DNA of 58,350 nt from Prosthecobacter sp. GTDB lineage: Bacteria; Verrucomicrobiota; Verrucomicrobiia; Verrucomicrobiales; Verrucomicrobiaceae. The DNA lies in assembly GCF_029946185.1 (NCBI RefSeq), contig NZ_JAQSEA010000091.1:1-58350 (forward strand). The letters run 5' to 3'. The notes under the pieces are model-generated. The model was given only the letters and a program-made list of their open reading frames with translations. It ran no database searches and was not told the origin of the DNA. Both the position numbers and the translations under genes were made by a program. Every line of letters begins with the position of its first letter. The first letter of the stretch is position 1. Below, in pieces: positions 8,254-16,545 of this stretch.

Positions 8254-11235
8254 ATGACGAATATGAAAACCATCTTCGTTGCCGCCTTATCCGTCGGATT
8301 GTTCAGCAGTTCAGCGGCATTTGCGCACACATGGAAAGCCGGTGCATCTGCTGATAAAGAGACCCTGCGTGAGCATATCTTGGATGAATGGATGATGCAG
8401 CATGCGGTATCGGCTGAAGGTGAGATCAAGCCGGTGCAGGTGGCTTCGACGGCGTCCACTTTGAACCTTGCTGCTGCGGCGGCGGCCTCTGCAGCGAACG
8501 CACCGGCGACGGCGAAGGCGTTTCTGGCTTTCCCGAGGCTCGAATTGAAATGGGACAAGGATTTCTTGTTCGTGGGATCGAACGGGCTGCCGGATCATGG
8601 CATGATGGTGGGCATCACGGCGTGGCAGCAGCAGGTGCCGCTGCCGCAAAATTATACCGGGGACAATGCATGGCGTATTCCTCTGCATCCGGTGCCGGCG
8701 AAAACTCCCGCCATCGTGGAGGGGCACTTCCTTCGCGGGGCCATTGCCATTGGGGTGAATGGCATTCCGATTTTTAATCCGCAGAACAATCGCGGTGAGG
8801 TGTCCTATGAGATCGGCGAACTGGATCAATGGGGTGGCCACTGCGGGCGGGCGGACGATTACCACTACCACATCGCGCCGCTGCATTTGCAGGCAGCCGT
8901 GGGGAAGGGGATGCCGATTGCGTACGCACTGGATGGATATCCGATCTATGGCCTCACGGAGCCGGATGGTTCGCCCGTGGGCAAACTGGATGAGTGCCAT
9001 GGGCATGAGGATGCCAATGTGGGCTACCACTACCATGCCTCGACCAAAAGGCCGTATGTACAGAGTGCGTTTCATGGGGTGGTCGTGGAGGCGGAGGGGC
9101 AGGTGGATCCGCAGCCACGTGCGCAAGGCGTGCGCCCTGACACGGTGCCGCTCCGTGGGGCGGAGATCACTGGCTTTGAGAGTTCGGGATCAAACGGCTA
9201 CACGCTCAGCTATCAGGTGGGCGGTGGGAAGCGCTCGATCTCCTACAGCATGAACAACGATGGCTCCTACACGTTTGAGTATAACAATGGTTCAGAGCCT
9301 GTGGTGATGGAGATCTATAAGAGCCGGGATGGCGGTGGCAGAGGCAAAGGGATGGCGAAGGGCCAGGGCATGAGAGCCGATGACGCCCCACGCTCTCCTC
9401 CTCCGGAATCAACGGGATCTACAAGCATGATGGATGTGAATGGCGATGACAGCGTCACCGCCCAAGAATTTGCTGAGAATGTGAAACGTGAGTTTGCCAC
9501 AAAACGCGGCGGCGGAACACTGGCGGATGCGATGGCGAAAGCGCGCGGTGAATTTCTCTCGCTGGATCGCAGTGGCGACGGTAAACTGGATGCGAGTGAA
9601 CTGACTGTACCCACTGGCGGCTTCGTTTTGACCAGCACTGAAGTGGCGGACGGAGGCAATCTGCCTGCTGACTACACGGGGGATGGCAGTGGTGCGACGC
9701 TGCCCCTCGAATGGAAGGGCGTACCCGCTGGCACGAAGAGCTATGCCTTGATCATGGATCATCTCGCGCCGGGCAATGAGATGAAGAGCTACTGGGTCAT
9801 GTGGGACATCCCGGCGAATGTAACGAGCCTTCCCAAAAATGTGAAGGGTGTGGGCAGGCTGGGAGTCGGATTCAGAGGTCAGCCGGGTTACGAGCCGCCG
9901 CACTCGAAGGGGCCGGGAGCGAAGACGTATGTGCTGCATCTCTATGCGCTTTCTGCCGAACCGAAAATCGCAGGGACTTCTGGTGTGAGTCGCGAAGCTT
10001 TGCTGGCGGCGATCGATGGTAAAATTCTCGCCAAAGCCGATTTGAGCGTGGTTTACACGCGTGGTGGTGTCGCAACTGGTGGTCCTGCCTCTAGCGCGCC
10101 ACAGACCCAGCCCATGCAGACTCAAGGTGGCGGTCAGCCGGATGGGCAGCGCAAACCATGGATGCAAATGCACGGTGCTGAGTTGGATGGCAACGGCGAT
10201 GGAATGGTCACGCTGGAAGAGACTCTCGCGGACATGAAGCTGGCAGCTTTGAAATACGATGCGGATAAAAATGGCGTCATCACACCCGCAGAAATCGATG
10301 CTGCTGGAGACATCCGCGAAGGAGCCGCCTTTGCGGGTTTCATCTACCGGCACGCTTTCGAAGTCGATGCCAATCAGGACAGTCAGTTGACCACGGTCGA
10401 GCTTGAAAAATCCGCGAAGTACCTTTTTGACTCAGCGGATATCAATCATGACGGCAAGCTGAGCGCGGCTGAAGTGCAGAGTGCTCCCAATGCACCGCTG
10501 GGCAATGCCGATGAGCCACTTGCAACGCCTCCGCCCGGTCCTGAAATGAAATCCACAAGCAGCAGTGCCCTGCCCATGCGGGGGCAAGGCAATCCTAGCG
10601 GCGGGAAAAAGAAGAAAGGTGGTGGTCCGCCCGGGCTCATCAAGCCGGGCATCGCCGACACGATGAAGCTCAACGTCTATGCCGACAATTGGTTCATGCT
10701 CTACGTGAATGGCCGCCTCGTTGCCGTCGATCCCATTCAGTTCACGCCGCACAATGTCGTTAGTGTCGATTTCCTCCCGGAGTATCCGATGACGATTGCG
10801 GTGCTGGCGAAGGACAATGCCGATCCGATGACCGGACTCGAATATGGAAGCAGTGTCGGCGACGGCGGCTTCATTTTGAAGTTTGCCGATGGCACAGTGA
10901 CCAATGCGAGCTGGAAGGCCAAAAACTTCTTCCACGGCCCGATCAACGGTGACACCGCGAACCCGCAGGTCAAACAGGAGCCGCTGCCGGCGAACTGGTG
11001 GGCTGTCGATTTCGATGACAGTGCATGGAAGAACGCCAAAGAATACAGTGTCGAGGAGGTTGACCCCAAGCAGCCCTATTTCGAGAATGATTTTGAAGGG
11101 GCCAAGTTTATCTGGACTGATAACCTCGCGCTCGACAACACCATCATCTTCAGAACGAAGATTGAGAAGCCTGAGTGGAAGCAGCGCTGGAATACGAAGC
11201 CTGATCTCGATGTAACTGGAGCACCTCTGAAATGA
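8254..11235 (+). CDS. Large secreted chimera: YHYH domain, EF-hands, PEBP-like domain, C-terminal beta domain
   Basis: 993 residues with a signal peptide (an alternative ATG at 8263 gives a shorter one). The YHYH domain (about 90-300) contains ADDYHYHIAP and GYHYHAST. EF-hand loops lie near 392 and 440 (DVNGDDSVTAQEF, DRSGDGKLDASEL). A phosphatidylethanolamine-binding-protein/YbhB-like domain covers about 450-605 (ALIMDHLAP, GFRGQPGYEPPHSKG). A second EF-hand cluster of four loops follows (about 645-740), then a Lys/Gly/Pro linker. The last 190 residues have a galactose-binding-like look (DFDDSAWKNAKEYSV). The protein is presumably periplasmic or surface-attached and calcium-binding. Its stop overlaps the sulfatase start (ATGA), so the two are translationally coupled. 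No catalytic role can be assigned; YHYH proteins are themselves poorly characterised. Confidence 0.85.
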   Translation: MTNMKTIFVAALSVGLFSSSAAFAHTWKAGASADKETLREHILDEWMMQHAVSAEGEIKPVQVASTASTLNLAAAAAASAANAPATAKAFLAFPRLELKWDKDFLFVGSNGLPDHGMMVGITAWQQQVPLPQNYTGDNAWRIPLHPVPAKTPAIVEGHFLRGAIAIGVNGIPIFNPQNNRGEVSYEIGELDQWGGHCGRADDYHYHIAPLHLQAAVGKGMPIAYALDGYPIYGLTEPDGSPVGKLDECHGHEDANVGYHYHASTKRPYVQSAFHGVVVEAEGQVDPQPRAQGVRPDTVPLRGAEITGFESSGSNGYTLSYQVGGGKRSISYSMNNDGSYTFEYNNGSEPVVMEIYKSRDGGGRGKGMAKGQGMRADDAPRSPPPESTGSTSMMDVNGDDSVTAQEFAENVKREFATKRGGGTLADAMAKARGEFLSLDRSGDGKLDASELTVPTGGFVLTSTEVADGGNLPADYTGDGSGATLPLEWKGVPAGTKSYALIMDHLAPGNEMKSYWVMWDIPANVTSLPKNVKGVGRLGVGFRGQPGYEPPHSKGPGAKTYVLHLYALSAEPKIAGTSGVSREALLAAIDGKILAKADLSVVYTRGGVATGGPASSAPQTQPMQTQGGGQPDGQRKPWMQMHGAELDGNGDGMVTLEETLADMKLAALKYDADKNGVITPAEIDAAGDIREGAAFAGFIYRHAFEVDANQDSQLTTVELEKSAKYLFDSADINHDGKLSAAEVQSAPNAPLGNADEPLATPPPGPEMKSTSSSALPMRGQGNPSGGKKKKGGGPPGLIKPGIADTMKLNVYADNWFMLYVNGRLVAVDPIQFTPHNVVSVDFLPEYPMTIAVLAKDNADPMTGLEYGSSVGDGGFILKFADGTVTNASWKAKNFFHGPINGDTANPQVKQEPLPANWWAVDFDDSAWKNAKEYSVEEVDPKQPYFENDFEGAKFIWTDNLALDNTIIFRTKIEKPEWKQRWNTKPDLDVTGAPLK

Positions 11236-12581
11236 AAATACTAATCGCATCAGGCATAAGCCTCCTTCTGGCAGCCAGCGCTGTCGCTAAAGGGCCGAAC
11301 ATCGTTTTCATCCTGGCGGATGATCAATCGTGGAGTGGCACCTCGGTCCGCATGATGCCCAATGTGGCTGGCAGTGCGAGCCGTGAATTTCACACCCCGA
11401 ACCTCGAAAAGCTCGCTGCGCAGGGCATGACGTTTTCGCAGGCTTATGCGCCGCATTGCAAATGCGAGTGCTCGCGTGCGGCGATCCAGATGGGGCGCAC
11501 GACGACCTCGCTCAATGCGCCCGACAAAAATGCACGCAACTGGAGCGCGCCTGTCACGGACTCGCTGGTGAACACGCTCAAGAAGGCGGATCCCGCCTAT
11601 CGAGCGGCGCATTTCGGTAAGTGGCAGTGGTTTCACACGCCGGAGTCGATGGGCTACGATGCCAGCGATGGCATCACGATGAACGAGGATGGCAATACGA
11701 GCGATCCTGAAGATCCCAAGCAGTCCTTCAGCATGACCCGCCGGGCCGGTGCGTTTATGGAATCGCAGGTGAAAGAGGGGCACCCGTTCTTCCTCCAGCT
11801 TTCCTACTATGCGGTGCATCCGACCCCGCAGGCGCTCGCTGCGACGCTCAAGAAAAATGAGGGCATGGCCAGCGCATCGAAAGGCGGGCGTGGTGATCGT
11901 GCCGTGATGGTCGCCATGACCGAGGATCTGGATACTTGCGTGGGCGAGGTCTTGAAAAAACTCGACGACCTGCGCATCGCGGACAACACCCTCGTCATCT
12001 ACACTTCTGATAACGGTTCGCGCACCACGCTTCTGAATGGCGGCAAGGGCGACCTTGGCGAGGGCGGCATTCGTGAGCCGTTGATCATTCGTGGTCCTGG
12101 TATCAAAGCCGGTTCTCATTGCAGCATACCGGTGATTCTCTACGACCTCATGCCGTCTGTGGCGGACTTTGCATCACCCGGATTCGTCATGCCCAAGGGG
12201 GTGGAAGGCGGCAGCTGGAAACCGCTGCTGCTGAGCGCGGGCAAAGAGCGGGTGAAGCGTCCTATCGACCGCTTCGTGTGGCATCAGGCCGTCGAGATCG
12301 AGCATCCGCAGTCCGCCATCCGTGAAGGCGACTACAAGCTGCTGTACTTCTGGGATACCAAGGAAGGGCTGCTCTTTGATGTGGTGAATGATCTCGGTGA
12401 GACGCGTGATCTTGCGAAGCAAAGCCCAGCCATTGCGGCCAAGTTGCTGACGGAGCTCAAGGCGCACATCCGTGCCGGACTCGGGGAGCAGGCATTTTCC
12501 GAGCTAGATCGTGGTGAGTTTCCGCAGGGGCGTGGTCCTGGGTCAGGCAAAAAGAAAGATGGCAAGAAGAGGGTGAAGTGA
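11232..12581 (+). CDS. Sulfatase (S1 family), secreted, atypical active-site motif
   Basis: 449 residues with a signal peptide (MKILIASGISLLLAASAVAK). Type I sulfatase features are NIVFILADDQ with metal-binding Asp30-Asp31, HFGKWQW near residue 126, and YTSDNGSRT near residue 258 with the second metal-binding Asp-Asn pair. The formylglycine-forming motif, normally C-x-P/A-S-R, reads CECSR here (Cys78 to Arg82), so the third position is Cys. The C-terminus is Lys/Gly-rich. It overlaps the YHYH gene by 4 bp and lies downstream of the two-component system. The substrate is unknown; secreted Verrucomicrobia sulfatases often act on sulfated polysaccharides. Confidence 0.88.
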   Translation: MKILIASGISLLLAASAVAKGPNIVFILADDQSWSGTSVRMMPNVAGSASREFHTPNLEKLAAQGMTFSQAYAPHCKCECSRAAIQMGRTTTSLNAPDKNARNWSAPVTDSLVNTLKKADPAYRAAHFGKWQWFHTPESMGYDASDGITMNEDGNTSDPEDPKQSFSMTRRAGAFMESQVKEGHPFFLQLSYYAVHPTPQALAATLKKNEGMASASKGGRGDRAVMVAMTEDLDTCVGEVLKKLDDLRIADNTLVIYTSDNGSRTTLLNGGKGDLGEGGIREPLIIRGPGIKAGSHCSIPVILYDLMPSVADFASPGFVMPKGVEGGSWKPLLLSAGKERVKRPIDRFVWHQAVEIEHPQSAIREGDYKLLYFWDTKEGLLFDVVNDLGETRDLAKQSPAIAAKLLTELKAHIRAGLGEQAFSELDRGEFPQGRGPGSGKKKDGKKRVK

Positions 12582-12728
12582 TCTGAAGCCGCCGGCAGGT
12601 GTGTTTCGGTATTTGCAGTGTGGGTGTTGGAAGATTGCAAATCCGGCGTTTACTGCCGATGTGGAATGCGGGCTGCCAGTGGTGATCGACTGGTGGTTTT
12701 CGTCTTCACTGCCATTCAATTACGTCCC

Positions 12729-13889
12729 ATGTCCGAAGCCTTCAATTCCAACTACCCCTCCATCGAACATCTCCGCGAGAGAGCGCGCCAGCGGGTGCCG
12801 CGTTTCGCTTTTGAATATCTGGAGGGAGGATGTTTCTCAAACATCAATCTTCAGCGCAACACGGAGGAGATCAGGGAGGTGCAGCTGCGGCCTTGGTATT
12901 TGCGGGACTATCCGGGGTCGGACCTGAAGACGGAGCTTTTTGGCATGACCTACGATGCCCCCTTTGGCGTCTCGCCCATCGGGCTGCAGGGGCTGGTCTG
13001 GCCCAAGGCGACCGAGATCATCGCGAGGGCGGCGCATCAGCACAATATCCCATTCACGCTCAGCACGGTCGCGACGGCGAGCATCGAAACCGTAGCCGAA
13101 CTGACGGAGGGGCGGGCGTGGTTTCAGCTCTATCACCCCACCGAGGATGCGCTGCGCGACAAGCTGCTGGATCGTGCGCGGGATGCGGGTTTTCCGGTGC
13201 TCGTCATTCTCGCGGATACGCCCACCTTTGCCTATCGTCCGAAGGAGATCCGCAACGGGCTGTCCATCCCGCCGCGCATGTCGGTGCGCAACGTGATCCA
13301 GATGATGATGCACCCCACGTGGTCGTTCAGCCAGCTCGCGGCGGGTGCGCCGGAGTTTAAGACGATGAAGCCTTATCTGCCGAAGGGGCTGAGCATGAAA
13401 CATCTCGGCCTCTTCATGAACAAGACCTTCTCGGGCCGGTTGAATCCGGCCAAGATCAGCGCCATTCGCGAACGCTGGAAGGGCAAGCTGGTTGTGAAAG
13501 GTGTGGTGACCGAGGAGGATGCTGAAACAGCACTCGGCCTTGGCGTGGATGGTTTCATTGTGTCAAACCACGGGGGGCGTCAGCTGGATGCCGGGCAGTC
13601 CACCATCAAGCCGCTGACGGAACTCGCGAAAAAATTTGGTCAGCGCACGACGGTGATGATCGACAGCGGTCTGCGCGCCGGGCCTGATGTGGCCTGCGCG
13701 CTTGCCAGCGGTGCGAAGTTTGCCTTCATGGGGCGGTCTTTCATGTATGGCGTTGCCGCACTCGGCAAAGCGGGTGGCGATCACACGATGACGATGCTGA
13801 AGCGCCAGCTCAGGCAGGTGATGGAGCAGGTGGGATGCGAACGTGTGGCGGATCTGCCGAAACATCTGGTGAGTGGACCGCAGGCGTGA
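12729..13889 (+). CDS. FMN-dependent alpha-hydroxy acid oxidase/dehydrogenase (lactate dehydrogenase-like)
   Basis: About 386 residues, starting at the ATG at 12729 (MSEAFNSNYPSIEHL); the frame is open further upstream but without family similarity. Signatures are APFGVSPIGLQGL near residue 77, the FMN and substrate positions in FTLSTVATASIE, VKGVVTEEDA, the active-site SNHGGRQLDAG near residue 280, and IDSGLRAGPDVA and GRSFMYGVAALG near the C-terminus. The reaction is flavin-dependent oxidation of a 2-hydroxy acid such as L-lactate or glycolate to the 2-oxo acid. No signal peptide. It is followed directly by truD with start and stop nearly overlapping. Confidence 0.88.
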   Translation: MSEAFNSNYPSIEHLRERARQRVPRFAFEYLEGGCFSNINLQRNTEEIREVQLRPWYLRDYPGSDLKTELFGMTYDAPFGVSPIGLQGLVWPKATEIIARAAHQHNIPFTLSTVATASIETVAELTEGRAWFQLYHPTEDALRDKLLDRARDAGFPVLVILADTPTFAYRPKEIRNGLSIPPRMSVRNVIQMMMHPTWSFSQLAAGAPEFKTMKPYLPKGLSMKHLGLFMNKTFSGRLNPAKISAIRERWKGKLVVKGVVTEEDAETALGLGVDGFIVSNHGGRQLDAGQSTIKPLTELAKKFGQRTTVMIDSGLRAGPDVACALASGAKFAFMGRSFMYGVAALGKAGGDHTMTMLKRQLRQVMEQVGCERVADLPKHLVSGPQA

Positions 13890-13894
13890 AGACG

Positions 13895-14968
13895 ATGTTA
13901 AATCCGAACGATCTTCCGTATCTGCACGGCGGGCCTCTAGGTCGTGCGCGTTTCAAAGTGCAGCCGGAGGATTTTGTGGTGGAGGAGTTGCTGGGGTTTG
14001 AGCCCTCGGGCGAGGGCGAGCACTGCCTTGTTTGGGCAGAAAAGCGGAATCTGGACAGCAACACTGCGGCGGCACGACTGGCGGACGCGGTGGGAATCCG
14101 GCGGCGACTGGTAAGCCACTGCGGGTTGAAGGATCGCCATGCAGTCACGCGCCAGTGGTTCAGCCTTCACATGCCCGGGCAGGCATCGCCGGAACCTGAG
14201 GCATTGGAATCCGAGGGACTGCGTGTGCTGCGCATCACAAGAAACACTCGCAAGCTGCGGCGTGGCATTCATCTGGGAAATCGCTTCACGATCCGACTAC
14301 GAGAGCCGGATTTCGATGCAGTGCTTGCTGCACAGCGCTGGCAGGCGATCGCGGAGAAGGGGGCTCCGAATTTCTTCGGCTCACAACGCTTTGGCAATGA
14401 GGGGCGCAATGTGGAAAAGGCCCAGGCGATGTTTCGCGGTGAGTTCACGCCGGGGGATCGTCTGCTGCGCGGCATCTTGCTTTCTGCTGCTCGCAGTCAT
14501 CTTTTCAATGCTGTGGTGGCGGCACGCATGGCACGAGGGAGTTGGGACAAACCGGTGGCAGGTGAGGTCTTTGGCTTCGCGGACAACGGCACGATTCTGC
14601 TGCCGGAGAATCAGCGTGGCGATGAAGTGGCACGATTTGAAAAAGGCATCGTCGAGCTCACAGCGCCGCTGTGGGGGAGTGGTGAACTGCAAAGTGTGGG
14701 CGAGGTGCGCATGCTTGAACAGGAACTGCTGGCTGAATTTCCGGACATCACTGCCGGACTCGAAGCTTTCGGACTGCGGCAGGAGCGTCGAGTGATGCGG
14801 CTGCGTCCGCTCGATTCGATCTTTGAAGTCATGGAAAACGGCGACCTGCAAATCCGCTTTGACCTTCCCAAAGGAACCTATGCCACGACCCTGCTGAGTG
14901 AACTGGCAGAGTTGGATGAGTCCGGGCCAGATGCAGACGCAGCGTGTATTCAGCGCAATGAAGGGTGA
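13895..14968 (+). CDS. truD: tRNA pseudouridine synthase D
   Basis: About 357 residues. TruD converts U13 of certain tRNAs to pseudouridine in the cytoplasm. Evidence is the N-terminal DFVVEELLGFEPSGEGEH, the catalytic-Asp motif GLKDRHAVTRQWFS near residue 80, PNFFGSQRFGNEGRN near residue 165, and a C-terminal LPKGTYATTLLSEL. The start is uncertain: the ATG at 13895 is used here, but a GTG at 13886 overlaps the upstream stop as GTGA and would add three residues. Codon use matches the neighbours. Confidence 0.93.
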   Translation: MLNPNDLPYLHGGPLGRARFKVQPEDFVVEELLGFEPSGEGEHCLVWAEKRNLDSNTAAARLADAVGIRRRLVSHCGLKDRHAVTRQWFSLHMPGQASPEPEALESEGLRVLRITRNTRKLRRGIHLGNRFTIRLREPDFDAVLAAQRWQAIAEKGAPNFFGSQRFGNEGRNVEKAQAMFRGEFTPGDRLLRGILLSAARSHLFNAVVAARMARGSWDKPVAGEVFGFADNGTILLPENQRGDEVARFEKGIVELTAPLWGSGELQSVGEVRMLEQELLAEFPDITAGLEAFGLRQERRVMRLRPLDSIFEVMENGDLQIRFDLPKGTYATTLLSELAELDESGPDADAACIQRNEG

Positions 14969-14994
14969 TCAGAGTGCGTAGCTGAAGAATCACC

Positions 14995-15858
14995 ATGCAC
15001 CAGCACCGCCGCCCATTCATTGTTCGTTTCCTTGCGGTCTGCGTGACCGCCTCGCTATCTTGGGCCACGGGTGCTGACGCACCTCCCGGCCAGCGGATTT
15101 TTTACACGGGGCACAGCTTTCACATGTTTGTGCCGGGGATGATCGAAGCGATGGTCAAGACTACAGATATTCAAGGGCACAAGCTTGCTGGGAAGCAGGG
15201 CATCGGTGGTTCCAAGGTAATCCAGCACTGGGAGCTGGCGGAAGGGCAGAATGTGGCGAAGCAGGCGCTCACACGTGGCGAGGTCGATGTCTTCACGATG
15301 GCATCGCACCTGCTCAGCCCGGATCCAGGCATCACGAATTTCGTGAAGCTTGGATTGGAGCACAACCCCAGTATGCGCTTCCTCGTGCAGGCTTCCTGGT
15401 ATCCCTTCGATCTGCCTGCGCCAGAACCCGGTCAGCCCGACCGGCGCACCAAAGATAATGCCCAGCGCGACGGCATGAAGATCGCGGATCTGCAAGCCGC
15501 CATTGATGGCTGGCGGGCGAACATCGAGGCGCAAGTGGCCGCACTCAATCTGCAGCAAGGCAAGGCGTGTGTCTTCATTGTGCCCGTGGGCGATGCGGTG
15601 GTGAAGCTGCGCGCCATGGTGGTGGCAGGCGAGTTTCCAGGGGTAACGAAACAATCAGCCCTCTTCCGCGATCCTATTGGCCATGGTCATGGCTCCATCA
15701 TGGCTTTGGCGGCCTACTGCAATTTTGTCGCGATTTATCGCATCAGTCCCGTGGGGCACACCGCTCCGGAGCGCAGCATCAATGCAGCTCAGCATGCCAT
15801 TCTTCAGCAGATCGCGTGGGATACGGTGTCGAAGTATGCGCCAGCGGGCGTGAAGTGA
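14995..15858 (+). CDS. Secreted SGNH-hydrolase-like protein of unknown function
   Basis: 287 residues with a signal peptide ending near residue 27. The mature sequence begins GQRIFYTGHSFHMFV, where GHS replaces the GDS of block I in SGNH/GDSL hydrolases. It has GKQGIGGSKVIQHW near residue 62 (block II-like Gly) and a C-terminal RDPIGHGHGSIMAL that could supply the Asp-His pair. This resembles a family of exported hydrolase-like proteins seen in Planctomycetes and Verrucomicrobia. The assignment rests on motif layout only and activity is not established. It converges on the next gene with no gap. Confidence 0.6.
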   Translation: MHQHRRPFIVRFLAVCVTASLSWATGADAPPGQRIFYTGHSFHMFVPGMIEAMVKTTDIQGHKLAGKQGIGGSKVIQHWELAEGQNVAKQALTRGEVDVFTMASHLLSPDPGITNFVKLGLEHNPSMRFLVQASWYPFDLPAPEPGQPDRRTKDNAQRDGMKIADLQAAIDGWRANIEAQVAALNLQQGKACVFIVPVGDAVVKLRAMVVAGEFPGVTKQSALFRDPIGHGHGSIMALAAYCNFVAIYRISPVGHTAPERSINAAQHAILQQIAWDTVSKYAPAGVK

Positions 15859-16470
15859 TCAGCGCACCAGTTCGAGGATCCCGAATGAAGCGGGCACATG
15901 GAAGTCCGGGCGTTCGGTCTGGGGATTGACCCAGGGCATCCAGCCGGTGTGAACGGTGCCATCAGGGCGGGAATGAAATTCGGCACGATAGAGGCCGGCG
16001 AAGAATTCGTTTGAGCCGGGCTTGAGCACGTTCAAGGCGCGTAGCGTGTCGAGCGGTAGGCTGCCGGTGACGGCGTAGCGATCACCTTCGATGTGGGTGG
16101 TGAGTTGTAGGCCTGCGCACTGCCAGGCCCAGTTCATCTCACGGTAGAAACTTGCCTCGTAGGCCAGCACATCACCACGCGGTGACATTTCGAGGCAGTA
16201 GTAGGGTTTCAGGCTCAGATCAGCAGCGAAAAAGATTTCGACGCGGTCGGAACCGAGCACGCGATCTTTGACTGTGTGGGCGTCGGGGAGCACGAGATCT
16301 TCATCCACGCAGTCGAAGCGGAAATGAAAATGTGTATCGTCCCAGAGGGCGCGGAACTCTGTGAGCGGGGCGGGGCGCTCTTCCCAAGGGAAGGTGAAGT
16401 CAGTCAAAGGCTCGGCCACAGACCATTCCAAGGGAGATGTGGAAGTGTGGCGGACAGAGTAGCATTTCAT
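15859..16470 (-). CDS. Carbohydrate-binding module family 9-like protein
   Basis: 203 residues from the ATG at 16470; the long frame upstream of it lies opposite the CehA-like gene and is not believed. The sequence has the CBM9/DOMON-like pattern LTEFRALWDDTHFHFRFDCVD, then DRVLGSDRVEIFFA, YYCLEMSPRGDVLAYEA and a terminal WVNPQTERPDFHVPASFG. No signal peptide is visible, which is unusual for a sugar-binding module. It may bind carbohydrate or be a stand-alone accessory protein. It is divergent from the CehA/McbA gene with 75 bp between. Confidence 0.7.
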   Translation of the reverse strand: MKCYSVRHTSTSPLEWSVAEPLTDFTFPWEERPAPLTEFRALWDDTHFHFRFDCVDEDLVLPDAHTVKDRVLGSDRVEIFFAADLSLKPYYCLEMSPRGDVLAYEASFYREMNWAWQCAGLQLTTHIEGDRYAVTGSLPLDTLRALNVLKPGSNEFFAGLYRAEFHSRPDGTVHTGWMPWVNPQTERPDFHVPASFGILELVR

Positions 16471-16545
16471 GGGGCATGATTTGGCGGGCGCAGGCGTCAA
16501 TGCAATGGCGGGTGGAAAGTTGTCCGCAAGCAGTCTCGTTCGCTC

